This document shows, in pieces, positions 24,934 to 34,109 of a stretch of DNA of 64,000 bases. The notes under the pieces were generated by a model. The model did no database searches. It had not been told where the DNA came from and saw only the letters and a list, made by a program, of their open reading frames with translations. The first letter of the stretch is position 1, and each line of letters opens with the position of its first letter. This DNA is from Aequorivita soesokkakensis (GTDB taxonomy: Bacteria > Bacteroidota > Bacteroidia > Flavobacteriales > Flavobacteriaceae), in the NCBI RefSeq assembly GCF_001641085.1, contig NZ_LXIE01000012.1:1-64000 (forward strand), given 5' to 3'. Position numbers and translations under genes: made by a program.

Positions 24934-27315
24934 CTAAAAATTATAGCGCAGGACTCCTGCAAAGTTTCGTGGATCGGTTTGATTGATATAACTGGTTCTA
25001 TAGGCGTTGTAACCTATCTTATCAAATACATTATTCAATAAAAATTGAAGACTCCAGTTTTTATTGAATTTGTATTCCGCCTGAAAATTTACCAAGGTGT
25101 AGGCTTCTACATCAAAGGGTTTTTGGTTTGGCACAATTCCTTGATGGGTAACAGGTCCCGACGACCAATCGTTGATAGGGCGTTCTCCGGTAAAATACGC
25201 ACCAGCGCCAACCGAAAGCCCTTCCAAAATGCTATTTCTGAAAGAGTAATTGGCATAGGCATTAAAGGTATGTCTTGGGGTATTTAGCGGTGCAGAACCA
25301 TAAACATAGGAGGTATGCTCTTTATATTGCGCATCAATATATGCGTAACCGCCAATCAGCTCCAGATTTTCAAGTGGCCTTCCGGTAAGTTCTACTTCTA
25401 TTCCTTGGCGCTGGTCGTTTCCGCCTTTTGCGTAATATAAAATGTTTGTCCAAGTTTCGTCATAAACAGGAAGGTTTATGTTTTTGTTGTTGATTTTATA
25501 AAGCGTCAAGTTAAATCGCAGTCGGTCGTTGAGCCAAGTTGTTTTAAACCCCGTTTCCAATTGGTCGTAGCGCTCGTTGCCCAATTCTTCTCCATTTTGA
25601 CCCAAACGTGAAGCTGTTCGTGGATAGGAACTGTTGGTGTATGAAACAAAAACGTTTACATTTTTTATTGGCGAAACGATAATTCCTCCCAGAGGATTAA
25701 AAGCATCGCTACGTGTGTTTTCAACTTCTGAAAGCGTTTCGGTTGAACTGTAACGTGCCCCCAAAAATGTTTTCAGCCAACTGTTCCAAGAAATCACATC
25801 CTGGGCAACAAAACCTAATGAATTTGTTTTTCCGCCGCTCACATTTGCTTCTCCCAAGGCAACATTGGGCAATCTGTGTTCTATGTTTTGAAAAACATTA
25901 ATAGTATCTACAACTCCAGCAGATTGGCTGCTTGTACTAAACCGTGAGGCCCGATAATCAAACCCAACTTGGAAAGTGTGTTTTATAGAACCTGTGTAAA
26001 CATCATCCCCAATCAAGTCAAATTGGAGCACACTGTTGTTGTCATCGCGGGTAGAGGTGGAGTAGCTGCGTTGGCGAATATTGTAAATAGGCATTTCATT
26101 TTCCTCAATAGTTTTTCCCAAACCGGCACCTTTATCATCCAAGCTTAGTGACGAACTATAGAAAGCTCCTTTTAATGTAAGTTTCTCGCTTAATTCACGA
26201 TCCATTCTGATGGCATAGGTAGTATTTTCGGTGATGGAACGATCGTTTTCAAAACCTAAAAATTGTGAATGTGGAAGATCATAAATTGCATTCATATCAT
26301 TTTCAGCCAAGTTTACGGTGCCCAGATCTGGGGTACGGCTGTCGTAATAATGATCCAATTCTAAAGTTACCGTTGTCTTTTCATTTATTTTCCATTCAAA
26401 AGAAGGATTGAAGTAAAAACTTTCCTTTTCCACCAAATCCCTGAAACTATCGGCTCTTTCCAAAGCGCCATTTAAACGGAACGCAATATTTTTTTCTTTG
26501 TTAAGTGGCCCATAAACATCGAATGTAGGACGTATTTGCCCAAAACTTCCACCGCGCAGACTCACGCTTCCTCCGGTAGTATATTTTGGAGTTTTGGTAA
26601 CAATATTTATGATTCCGCCGGGACTTCCCAAATCTGTTGCTACGCCTTGGGTTATGGAAGCGGTTCCTTTTAGAACTTGAATGTTATCCACACCCTGCAT
26701 ATCGGTCAATATACCAACACCGCGAAAATCTGAATGAATCCGTACTCCGTTTTTCAAAATAGGAATTCCCCTAAATCCACGAGAGGACATACTCTCACGT
26801 TTGTTGCCATAAGTCGCGAAGGTGTAAACGCCCGGTACGTTTTTAGTGGCTTCGGCAATGCTCAAAGCACCTTGATCCTCAATCAATTTTTCTGAAAGCA
26901 CTGAGATGCTCTGGATCTGTTCATAAGGTTTAAGAGGCAAACGTGTGATTGATTCAATTTTGTCGGGATGGTCGTTTCGGTTACCGAAAACTTCCACTTC
27001 GTCAAGTTCGTTATCGTGGGTAAGTTGAAAAATGACTCCGTTAAAAACAGGCTCGTTCGGATTAATTGTAATCGTGGAAGCTTCGTAACCAACAGCACTC
27101 GCTGTAAGTTGCCATAGGCCATAAGGAATATTGTTGATTGTAAACTTTCCATCGGCATTGGCCGCACTTCCCTTTTTAAGTTCGGGAAGATAAACGCTAG
27201 CAAAAGGAATTGGATTATTGTCAATATCCGTAACCGTTCCGTTAATTTCTGCCACCTCTTGTGAAAATATAAACTGTACGCACAAGAGGAAAAATAGGGT
27301 GGTGATGAATTTCAT
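24934..27315 (-). CDS. TonB-dependent siderophore receptor
   Basis: Outer-membrane ferric-siderophore importer. The 793-residue protein has a signal peptide ending in FSQE, a carboxypeptidase-D-like beta-sandwich (about 20-100; INGTVTDIDNNPIPFASV), a plug (about 115-235; SISVLSEKLIEDQGA and GSPGGIINIVTKTP) and a 22-strand barrel ending in a C-terminal Phe (GVLRYNF). The plug is the FhuA/FecA-like siderophore type. It is paired with a PepSY membrane protein, and a duplicated TTTAGAxTxGTTTTAAAT site lies upstream, so iron control is likely. It needs TonB/ExbBD such as those at 4000-6000. Confidence 0.92.
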   Translation of the reverse strand: MKFITTLFFLLCVQFIFSQEVAEINGTVTDIDNNPIPFASVYLPELKKGSAANADGKFTINNIPYGLWQLTASAVGYEASTITINPNEPVFNGVIFQLTHDNELDEVEVFGNRNDHPDKIESITRLPLKPYEQIQSISVLSEKLIEDQGALSIAEATKNVPGVYTFATYGNKRESMSSRGFRGIPILKNGVRIHSDFRGVGILTDMQGVDNIQVLKGTASITQGVATDLGSPGGIINIVTKTPKYTTGGSVSLRGGSFGQIRPTFDVYGPLNKEKNIAFRLNGALERADSFRDLVEKESFYFNPSFEWKINEKTTVTLELDHYYDSRTPDLGTVNLAENDMNAIYDLPHSQFLGFENDRSITENTTYAIRMDRELSEKLTLKGAFYSSSLSLDDKGAGLGKTIEENEMPIYNIRQRSYSTSTRDDNNSVLQFDLIGDDVYTGSIKHTFQVGFDYRASRFSTSSQSAGVVDTINVFQNIEHRLPNVALGEANVSGGKTNSLGFVAQDVISWNSWLKTFLGARYSSTETLSEVENTRSDAFNPLGGIIVSPIKNVNVFVSYTNSSYPRTASRLGQNGEELGNERYDQLETGFKTTWLNDRLRFNLTLYKINNKNINLPVYDETWTNILYYAKGGNDQRQGIEVELTGRPLENLELIGGYAYIDAQYKEHTSYVYGSAPLNTPRHTFNAYANYSFRNSILEGLSVGAGAYFTGERPINDWSSGPVTHQGIVPNQKPFDVEAYTLVNFQAEYKFNKNWSLQFLLNNVFDKIGYNAYRTSYINQTDPRNFAGVLRYNF

Positions 27316-27327
27316 TTTGTATTATTT

Positions 27328-27410
27328 TTATTTAGATTGGTTTTAAATTGAGAGCAAATCTAAAACGGAACTTTTAATTTTCAAAGCTTATTTAGAATAG
27401 TTTTAAATAG
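27328..27410 (-). promoter_or_regulatory. duplicated 23-bp putative iron-regulator sites
   Basis: Two direct copies of TTATTTAGA(T/A)T(G/A)GTTTTAAAT(T/A)G at 27328-27350 and 27388-27410, exactly 60 bases apart, each an imperfect ATTTA...TAAAT palindrome. They sit just before the siderophore receptor start. The spacing of about six helical turns would place two dimers on one DNA face. Assignment to Fur is inferred from the target gene. Confidence 0.55.
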
Positions 27411-27547
27411 TAATTTATAATATGTTGAAATCAAAAGAAATGCAAATAATATTTTTTTTAAAAAGCTTTAAAATTTCCTTTAAATTGTTTCAGACCTGCT
27501 ATTTTTGAAGCTGTAAAAATGGATAGAAACCTTCGTTTGGGTATTTT

Positions 27548-28147
27548 ATGACTGATATTCTTGAAAAATACATTCCACAAGCTTCCGTTGCTTCAGCTTT
27601 TGAGTTGATAAAAACACACAATGTTCATCTTAAGATTGTAAATGAAAGGGTTACCCGCCACGGCGACTACAGGAAAATGCCCAATGGCCAACATAAAATC
27701 ACAGTAAATGCCTCGCTTAACAAATACCGCTTTTTAATTACACTGGTTCACGAAATAGCTCATCTGGAAGCTTTCACAAAATATGGAAGACTCATAAAAC
27801 CCCATGGATTGGAATGGAAGCGTACCTTTCAGTTGTTGATGCTCCCTTTTTTGCGCCCCGAGGTTTTTCCTAATCAATTATTGCCTTTATTGGCGCGCCA
27901 TTTTAAAAACCCAAAAGCTTCGAGTGATACAGATGCCAGCCTTGCATTGGCCTTAAAGCAGTTTGACCCAGAGAACGATAAAAACTATATCTTTGAAATA
28001 CCTTTTGGGGGGCATTTTAGATTGTACAACGGTAAAATTTTTAAACGCGGAAAGCAGCGTGTAAAACGTTTTGAATGTTTGGAAGTTGCTACAGGAAGAA
28101 CGTATCTTTTCAATCCTAATGCTGAAGTGGAATTTTTAAGTCGATGA
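27548..28147 (+). CDS. SprT-like zinc metalloprotease domain protein
   Basis: Intracellular protein with a SprT-like domain. In 199 residues the zinc site is HEIAH (His68, Glu69, His72) with a likely third ligand His86 in KPHGLEWK, followed by a C-terminal beta-rich region (KRVKRFECLEVATGRTYLF) lacking the four-cysteine zinc ribbon of longer SprT proteins. Eukaryotic Spartan relatives cut DNA-protein crosslinks, but the role in bacteria is unclear. A TATTTTTG -7-like box is at 27500-27507. The gene is divergent from the receptor. Confidence 0.85.
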   Translation: MTDILEKYIPQASVASAFELIKTHNVHLKIVNERVTRHGDYRKMPNGQHKITVNASLNKYRFLITLVHEIAHLEAFTKYGRLIKPHGLEWKRTFQLLMLPFLRPEVFPNQLLPLLARHFKNPKASSDTDASLALALKQFDPENDKNYIFEIPFGGHFRLYNGKIFKRGKQRVKRFECLEVATGRTYLFNPNAEVEFLSR

Positions 28148-28283
28148 GTCAATGAGTTTATGAGTGGAGCGATTTATGGAATTCAGAAATTGGGGTTTAT
28201 AGAAAAATAAAAACGATAAATTAGTTTAAAAGGGTTACGGTTTGGCTCCTCAACTTATCGACTCCTAAACTCATAGACTATAC
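28143..28283. repeat. intergenic GAGT/GACT-type repeat, second copy
   Basis: Starts inside the SprT-like stop region with GAGTCAATGAGTTTATGAGT and ends with an inverted ACTTATCGACTCCTAAACTC block that matches 19625-19653 with two or three changes. As at cdd, the block ends four to seven bases before the next start codon. Confidence 0.6.
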
Positions 28284-29363
28284 ATGAACAAAGATTATTA
28301 CGCAGTAATTATGGCCGGTGGCATTGGTTCCCGATTTTGGCCAGTGAGCACCCAAGAATTTCCAAAGCAATTCCACGATATGCTTGGTACGGGGCAAACG
28401 CTGCTGCAAAAAACTTTTTCAAGGCTTAACAAAATTATTCCTTCGGAAAATATTTATATACTTACAAATGAAATGTATCTGGAAATTACACTGAAACAAT
28501 TGCCGGAAATTTCAGAAAAACAAGTGGTTCTTGAACCTGCAATGCGGAATACTGCGCCCTGCATTTTGCTTTCCGCTTTAAAAATAAAAAAGGAAAACCC
28601 GAACGCGTTGATGCTCGTGGCACCAAGCGATCACTGGATTGAAGATGAAAATGCTTTTGCAAATGATATTCAAAAATGTTTTGATTCAGCGGAAAAAGAT
28701 AATATTTTACTCACTTTGGGCATTGAACCAACCTTTCCGAATACAGGATACGGTTATATTGAAAGCGATAAAAATGACGCTTCTGAAATTAAAAAAGTAA
28801 AACAGTTTCGTGAAAAACCTGATTATGAAACTGCAAAACAATTTCTTGCTGCAGGAAATTTTCTGTGGAATGCGGGTATTTTTATTTGGAGTGTGAAAAG
28901 TATTGTTGCCTCTTTTGAAAAGCATTTGGCTGAAATGAATTTGTTGTTTTCAAAGGGAATTCCTGTTTTGAATACTTCCGAAGAAAAAAAATTCATTGAA
29001 AACAATTATTCCGAGGCAGAAAATATTTCCATAGATTTCGGGATACTGGAAAAAGCGGATAATGTTTTTATGAAAAAGGCCACGTTTGATTGGAACGATT
29101 TGGGCACTTGGGGCGCGCTTCACGAGAAATTGAACAAAGATGAAAACGGTAATTCTGTTGTAAATGCTGAAACAATTCTAAAAAACTCCAAAAATAATAT
29201 GGTTTTCACCAGTTCAAAAAAACTTGTTGTTTTGGATGGAATTGAAGATTATATCGTTGTGGACAAAAAAGATGTTTTGTTATTATTTCCTAAGAAAAAA
29301 GAGCAGGAGATAAAGGAGCTTTTGAAAGAGGTTTCAACTAAATTTGGTAAAAAATATTCATAG
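28284..29363 (+). CDS. manC: mannose-1-phosphate guanylyltransferase
   Basis: Makes GDP-mannose from mannose-1-phosphate and GTP for polysaccharide and glycoconjugate synthesis. The 359-residue protein has the nucleotidyltransferase signature GGIGSRFWPVS (12-22) with PKQF shortly after, EPAMRNTAPC (about 84-93), APSDHWI, the FREKPDYETAKQFL segment and WNAGIFIW. It is a single-domain enzyme without the fused phosphomannose isomerase domain of long ManC proteins. It abuts the DUF389 gene with no gap. Confidence 0.93.
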   Translation: MNKDYYAVIMAGGIGSRFWPVSTQEFPKQFHDMLGTGQTLLQKTFSRLNKIIPSENIYILTNEMYLEITLKQLPEISEKQVVLEPAMRNTAPCILLSALKIKKENPNALMLVAPSDHWIEDENAFANDIQKCFDSAEKDNILLTLGIEPTFPNTGYGYIESDKNDASEIKKVKQFREKPDYETAKQFLAAGNFLWNAGIFIWSVKSIVASFEKHLAEMNLLFSKGIPVLNTSEEKKFIENNYSEAENISIDFGILEKADNVFMKKATFDWNDLGTWGALHEKLNKDENGNSVVNAETILKNSKNNMVFTSSKKLVVLDGIEDYIVVDKKDVLLLFPKKKEQEIKELLKEVSTKFGKKYS

Positions 29364-30800
29364 ATGGAGAATTCAGAAAATAATGACGAAATAAAGATAA
29401 CTCCGAATGATAAAGAGTTTGAAAGCGTAAAGCTGAACACTTGGGAAAGCATCAAAAAATTCTTAGTTGAGCTTTTTGATATTCAAACAGATTCAGACCG
29501 CGATGCCACGATTGAAGCGGTAAAAAAAGATATTTCCTTTAAAGGACATACAGCTTGGATTCTTATTTTTTCAATATTCGTTGCGTCTATAGGCTTAAAT
29601 GTTAGTAGCACCGCTGTAGTTATTGGCGCGATGCTTATTTCGCCATTAATGGGGCCAATTGTTGGGATCGGTCTTTCCGTAGCCATCAATGATGTGGAAA
29701 CCTTGCGACGCTCGTTTATAAATCTTGGGGTGATGGTTTTTTTAAGCGTGCTAACGGCTTTTCTTTATTTTAAAATTTCACCCTTAACAGAAGAAACGCC
29801 GGAATTGATTGCAAGAACTTATCCAACAATATTGGACGTGCTTATAGCCATTTTTGGTGGTCTGGGATTGATAGTTGCAAAAACAAAAAGCGGGACTATT
29901 GCCAGCGTTATTTTTGGGGTTGCTATTGCCACGGCATTGATGCCGCCGCTGTGTACCGTAGGGTATGGTTTGGCTATTGGCAGCGGCCCTTATGCAATTG
30001 GCGCACTTTATCTGTTCTCAATTAACGCAGTTTTTATTGCGCTTTCTACATTTATAGTTTCAAAAATATTGCGCTTTCCATTGGTGCGCTATGCCAACAG
30101 CAAAAGGCGCAAACGAACTGCCCAAATTGCTTCAGTAATAGCAATTGCGGTTATGGTTCCCAGTGTATGGCTTTTTGTGAAATTGTTGGATCAGCAAGTT
30201 TTTGAGACCAAAACAAAAGAGTTTGTAAAAAACATTATTAAGTATGAAGGCGCTGAGGTTGTTAAGTTTACACAGGATTATAAATCGAAAAATATTGATG
30301 TTTATTTAATTGGCCGCCCCGTTCCCCAAAACAAGATAAATGAATGGCTTTCAAAACTTGAGAAAACGGAAAAGTTGGAGCAAACACATTTACGGATTTA
30401 CCAAGGTGCAGACCAAAGTGGCGAAATGGCCGCGAAACTTTCTGGTGAGATTAAAGCTGGAATCCTTGAAGATTTATACGTAAAAAATGAGCAATTAATC
30501 CAAGATAAAGATGAACAGATTCGCTTTTTGGAAAACCAGATTGCCCTTATAAAAGTTCAAAATGTTCCTTTTAAAGAATTGAGTGAAGAATTGAAGATAA
30601 ACTATGAAGGTGTTGAAACTTTTAGTTATTCAAACAAAATCACAACGAATTTTAAAAAAACGGACACACTTCCGGTAATTAACATACGGTGGAAGAAAAA
30701 TGTAACAACAGCTGAAAAAAGGAACGATTTGAAAAAAATTGAGGCGTGGATCAAATTTAAATTGAAGCTGGACACTCTTCAGGTTTCGGAATATCCGTAA
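29364..30800 (+). CDS. DUF389 (TIGR00341-like) membrane protein
   Basis: Uncharacterised integral membrane protein. In 478 residues, about 60-275 contain six hydrophobic helices with the DUF389 stretches GAMLISPLMGPIVGIGLS and FGVAIATALMPPLCTVGYGL. The C-terminal 200 residues are soluble, with a coiled-coil-like segment (about 370-395, KNEQLIQDKDEQIRFLENQ). The ATG follows the manC stop directly, suggesting an operon, though a functional link to GDP-mannose is not evident. A strong terminator follows. Confidence 0.87.
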   Translation: MENSENNDEIKITPNDKEFESVKLNTWESIKKFLVELFDIQTDSDRDATIEAVKKDISFKGHTAWILIFSIFVASIGLNVSSTAVVIGAMLISPLMGPIVGIGLSVAINDVETLRRSFINLGVMVFLSVLTAFLYFKISPLTEETPELIARTYPTILDVLIAIFGGLGLIVAKTKSGTIASVIFGVAIATALMPPLCTVGYGLAIGSGPYAIGALYLFSINAVFIALSTFIVSKILRFPLVRYANSKRRKRTAQIASVIAIAVMVPSVWLFVKLLDQQVFETKTKEFVKNIIKYEGAEVVKFTQDYKSKNIDVYLIGRPVPQNKINEWLSKLEKTEKLEQTHLRIYQGADQSGEMAAKLSGEIKAGILEDLYVKNEQLIQDKDEQIRFLENQIALIKVQNVPFKELSEELKINYEGVETFSYSNKITTNFKKTDTLPVINIRWKKNVTTAEKRNDLKKIEAWIKFKLKLDTLQVSEYP

Positions 30801-30803
30801 AAC

Positions 30804-30832
30804 AAAAACCCAGCTAAATTGCTGGGTTTTTT
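30804..30832. terminator. intrinsic terminator after the DUF389 gene
   Basis: AAAAACCCAGC pairs with GCTGGGTTTTT around TAAATT, with a T run on each strand. It can serve the convergent genes on both sides. Confidence 0.85.
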
Positions 30833-30857
30833 GTTTCGTTTAAATCTTGGAAGAAGT

Positions 30858-32471
30858 TTAATTCTTTATAAATTTATAACTAGCAGTTTTCTTTTCAACC
30901 TGTAACATTGCAAAATAAGTTCCAGTTCTTAATGAAGAAACGTTTATAGAACCTTCATTTGAAACCTTACTATTCAACACTATTTTTCCATTTACGTCAA
31001 TAATTTGAACTGGATTATTTTCCAAACCTTTCATTGAAAAATAAAGGAGTTCAGAAGTTGGGTTTGGATATAATTTTAGGTTTTCAATAGAATTGTCTGC
31101 AATGGAAAGCGGAAAACTTCCTTCAACAATAATGTGGGTAGTATTTGTATCTGGATTTGGAACGACATCAACGGTTCCTGAAGGCCATTCAATAATCAAG
31201 GTTTCAATTGCGGTGCTTGTCCCAATCCCGAAATGTGCCAATAAAGAATTCATATGGCTGAAACCTTGGCCAGAACGCACTTCGCGCATTTGAGTGCCCC
31301 AATCACCAACAATTTTTACTCTGGCACCAATTCCGTTTTTGTTACTTTCAACGCCTTCCAATCCAACTTTCACCCAATTGTTGGCGTTCCCGTCATTAAT
31401 ATACAGGTTTCCATCGTTAACAACGTCTAAAAAACCATCGTTGTTGAAATCGCCAATTCCTCCTTCGTCAAAGTTTAAATCTTGACCCGTGAATGTCATG
31501 TCACCATTATTGAGGTAAAGTTCTTTGGACATTTCAGAAAAAATATCCACAAAGCCATCATTGTTGAAATCGCCCGATTGGTTCTCCCAAGCGCCGAGAT
31601 CTGTTGGGTTTATGCCCGAACCTGCAATAACGTCGGTAAACATTCCGGTGCCATCATTTTGCATCAAGCGGTTTTGAAAATCGTGGTTAACTATAAAAGC
31701 ATCAAAATCGCCATCGTTGTCAAAATCCTCAAAAACGGTTGACCAAGATTGTGCATTGTCGCGCATTCCGATGTCAAGCCCGTTTTCAGTAAAAGTACCG
31801 TCACCGTTATTGGTGTACATTGCATTGTCGCGGTTTTCATCACCTGGCAAAGCTCCTCCACGGCATTTTGTTAAATACATATCGGCATCGCCATCGTTAT
31901 CATAATCTACCCAAATAGCAGCATAGTTTCCAGGTCTGTCTAAGGTTACAATTAAGGTTTGGTCCAGAATCATATTTTGGCCGCCACCATTGCGGTATGG
32001 ATGGCTAAGATCAACATCATGGCAAACAAAAGCATCCAGCAAACCGTCATTGTTTATATCGGCAAGGGTTGATCTTTGTGAAAAGATATAATCCGGTTTG
32101 GGCACTTCGGTATAGGCAGTTCCGTCTTCATTGGCGAATAAAAAGGAAACGCGTGAATTGTTTCCAAGAAGAAGGTCGTTAAATCCGTTGCCATCAATAT
32201 CGCCCGCAGCTACACTCCAATCTGGAATATTCTGTATTGGGGTTGTAATAAATATTGAATTGAAAGTGTGATCTGGAAGTTGATAGTCAATACCAATTCC
32301 ATTTTCGGAAACCCGAACGTAATCATCAAGATAATCGCCATTCATATCAACAGCTACTTCAGAATAATCGTCATAATTACCAATTAGCCCACTTTGGTTG
32401 GTAAACGTAACTTGGGCCATTAAAGAAGCACTGAATAAAACGGTGCAAAGGGAAAGTAATTTATTTATCAT
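30858..32471 (-). CDS. FG-GAP/VCBS and ASPIC/UnbV repeat protein with T9SS tail
   Basis: Secreted protein of 537 residues. After a signal peptide ending in LMAQ there are seven or so Ca2+-binding DxDGDG-like loops of FG-GAP/VCBS type (for example DIDGNGFNDLL, DYDNDGDADMY, DFNNDGFVDIF). Next comes an ASPIC/UnbV domain (about 370-440; RVKIVGDWG, REVRSGQGFSHMNS, LIIEWPSG), and finally a type A T9SS sorting domain (LYPNPTSE..., ending YKFIKN). It likely forms an integrin-like propeller at the cell surface; the ligand is unknown. It should depend on PorU/PorV. Confidence 0.9.
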   Translation of the reverse strand: MINKLLSLCTVLFSASLMAQVTFTNQSGLIGNYDDYSEVAVDMNGDYLDDYVRVSENGIGIDYQLPDHTFNSIFITTPIQNIPDWSVAAGDIDGNGFNDLLLGNNSRVSFLFANEDGTAYTEVPKPDYIFSQRSTLADINNDGLLDAFVCHDVDLSHPYRNGGGQNMILDQTLIVTLDRPGNYAAIWVDYDNDGDADMYLTKCRGGALPGDENRDNAMYTNNGDGTFTENGLDIGMRDNAQSWSTVFEDFDNDGDFDAFIVNHDFQNRLMQNDGTGMFTDVIAGSGINPTDLGAWENQSGDFNNDGFVDIFSEMSKELYLNNGDMTFTGQDLNFDEGGIGDFNNDGFLDVVNDGNLYINDGNANNWVKVGLEGVESNKNGIGARVKIVGDWGTQMREVRSGQGFSHMNSLLAHFGIGTSTAIETLIIEWPSGTVDVVPNPDTNTTHIIVEGSFPLSIADNSIENLKLYPNPTSELLYFSMKGLENNPVQIIDVNGKIVLNSKVSNEGSINVSSLRTGTYFAMLQVEKKTASYKFIKN

Positions 32472-32539
32472 AATATTATAATTTGGACACTAAAAATAAA
32501 TTAAAATATTTGATAAATAGGGATGTAGAAAGAAAAAAA

Positions 32540-33304
32540 TTAACCTTCTTTCAATTGAACTTCCCGTATTTTTTTGAAAAGATCTGAAGAATATACAAAA
32601 TTGGTTACGTCTTCGTTGTCCGTTTTGAAAATTTCTTGATTGGTTCCCTGCCAAACCAATTTGCCGTTTTTTAGCAAGACAACTTTTTCGCCAATTTCCA
32701 TTACAGAGTTCATGTCGTGGGTTACCACAACCGTTGTAATGTCATATTCGTGGGTTATTTCTTGAATAAGGGTGTCAATTAAAGTTGCGGTTTTTGGGTC
32801 AAGCCCAGAATTGGGTTCGTCACAAAAAAGAAATTTGGGTTTGTTTACGATAGCCCGGGCAATAGAAACACGTTTTTGCATTCCGCCAGAGATTTCTGCG
32901 GGAAATTTTTTGTTCACGTTTTCAAGGTTTACCCTTTTTAGCACCTCGTTCACCCTTGCCAGCATATCTGCTTTTTTCTGTTTTGTGAACATACGCAGCG
33001 GAAACATTACATTTTCTTCAATATTCATGGAATCGAACAGTGCGCCACCTTGAAAGAGCATCCCTATTTCTTCGCGAAGCTTTCTTTGTTCTTCATCATC
33101 CATATTCTGAATGGCTTTGTCTTCATAATAGATTTTGCCCTGCTCTGGTTTGAAGAGGCCAATAAGGCATTTCAATAAAACGGTTTTTCCGCTACCGCTC
33201 TGACCGATAATAAGGTTTGTTTTTCCTTTGTCAAATTCCGTAGTTATCCCTTTCAGAATTTCTTCTTCCCCAAAACTTTTATGTACGTCTTCTACTTTTA
33301 TCAT
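32540..33304 (-). CDS. mlaF: ABC transporter ATP-binding protein, MlaF type
   Basis: ATPase for an MCE/Mla-type lipid transporter that moves phospholipids between inner and outer membranes. In 254 residues: Walker A GQSGSGKT (34-41), ABC signature SGGMQKRVSIARA, Walker B LFCDEPNSGLDP and the H-loop VVVTHDMNS. The start overlaps the last base of the permease gene, so the two are translationally coupled. The substrate-binding MCE protein is not adjacent. Confidence 0.92.
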   Translation of the reverse strand: MIKVEDVHKSFGEEEILKGITTEFDKGKTNLIIGQSGSGKTVLLKCLIGLFKPEQGKIYYEDKAIQNMDDEEQRKLREEIGMLFQGGALFDSMNIEENVMFPLRMFTKQKKADMLARVNEVLKRVNLENVNKKFPAEISGGMQKRVSIARAIVNKPKFLFCDEPNSGLDPKTATLIDTLIQEITHEYDITTVVVTHDMNSVMEIGEKVVLLKNGKLVWQGTNQEIFKTDNEDVTNFVYSSDLFKKIREVQLKEG

Positions 33305-34041
33305 CAGCTAAGCAATAATTGGGTTATAATATAATTGGCCGAAATAATGAGCACACTCGTCCAAACGAAGGAATTGGTACTGGCTCTTCCCACTTCAAGT
33401 GCGCCACCCTTCATATAATAGCCTTGCCATGAAGGAACCGTGGCTAAAATGAAGGCAAAAACAAAGGTTTTAAAGAAAGCATAAAAAAGCTGATAGGGTA
33501 TAAAGCTGTCCTGCAATCCCGAAATAAAGGCAGTGGAACTGGAAAAGCCACCATAAACACCAGCCACCCAGCCGCCCAAAATACCAAGAAACATAGAAAT
33601 TACAATCACGAATGGATAGAACATTAATGCAACAATTTTTGGGAAAACCAAATAGTTTAGCGAGTTGATCCCCATTACCTCTAAGGCGTCAATCTGTTCG
33701 GTAACCCGCATGGAACCAATGCTGGAAGTTATGAATGACCCTACTTTTCCCGCCATAATTATTGAAATGAAAGTCGGCGCGAACTCCAAGATTACAGATT
33801 GGCGTGTGGCAAAACCTATAAGACTTTTCGGGATTAAGGGATTGTCCATATTTAAGGCAGTCTGTATTGCTACAACCCCGCCAACAAAGAAGGAGATGAA
33901 AGCGACAATGCCCAGAGAACTAATAATAAGGTCGTTGATTTCCTTAAAGATAAGATGTTTTAAAACAGATGTTTTGGTGAAACTGCCAAACACCTTTTTG
34001 ATCATCAAAAAATAGGAACCAATATCTTGTAAATACTTCAT
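33304..34041 (-). CDS. mlaE: MlaE family ABC transporter permease
   Basis: Inner-membrane permease partner of MlaF for lipid transport. The 245-residue protein has the MlaE features VGGVVAIQTALNM, FAPTFISIIMAGKVGSFITSSIGSMRVTEQIDALEVMGI (the conserved coupling region, about 80-120) and five to six hydrophobic helices. The gene is cotranscribed with mlaF. Confidence 0.93.
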   Translation of the reverse strand: MKYLQDIGSYFLMIKKVFGSFTKTSVLKHLIFKEINDLIISSLGIVAFISFFVGGVVAIQTALNMDNPLIPKSLIGFATRQSVILEFAPTFISIIMAGKVGSFITSSIGSMRVTEQIDALEVMGINSLNYLVFPKIVALMFYPFVIVISMFLGILGGWVAGVYGGFSSSTAFISGLQDSFIPYQLFYAFFKTFVFAFILATVPSWQGYYMKGGALEVGRASTNSFVWTSVLIISANYIITQLLLS

Positions 34042-34109
34042 AAAAAAGATAGCTATGGCTAAAATACTAAAATTAGCCCACGGATTTTTGAAAAAGCTTT
34101 TTTTAGCTT

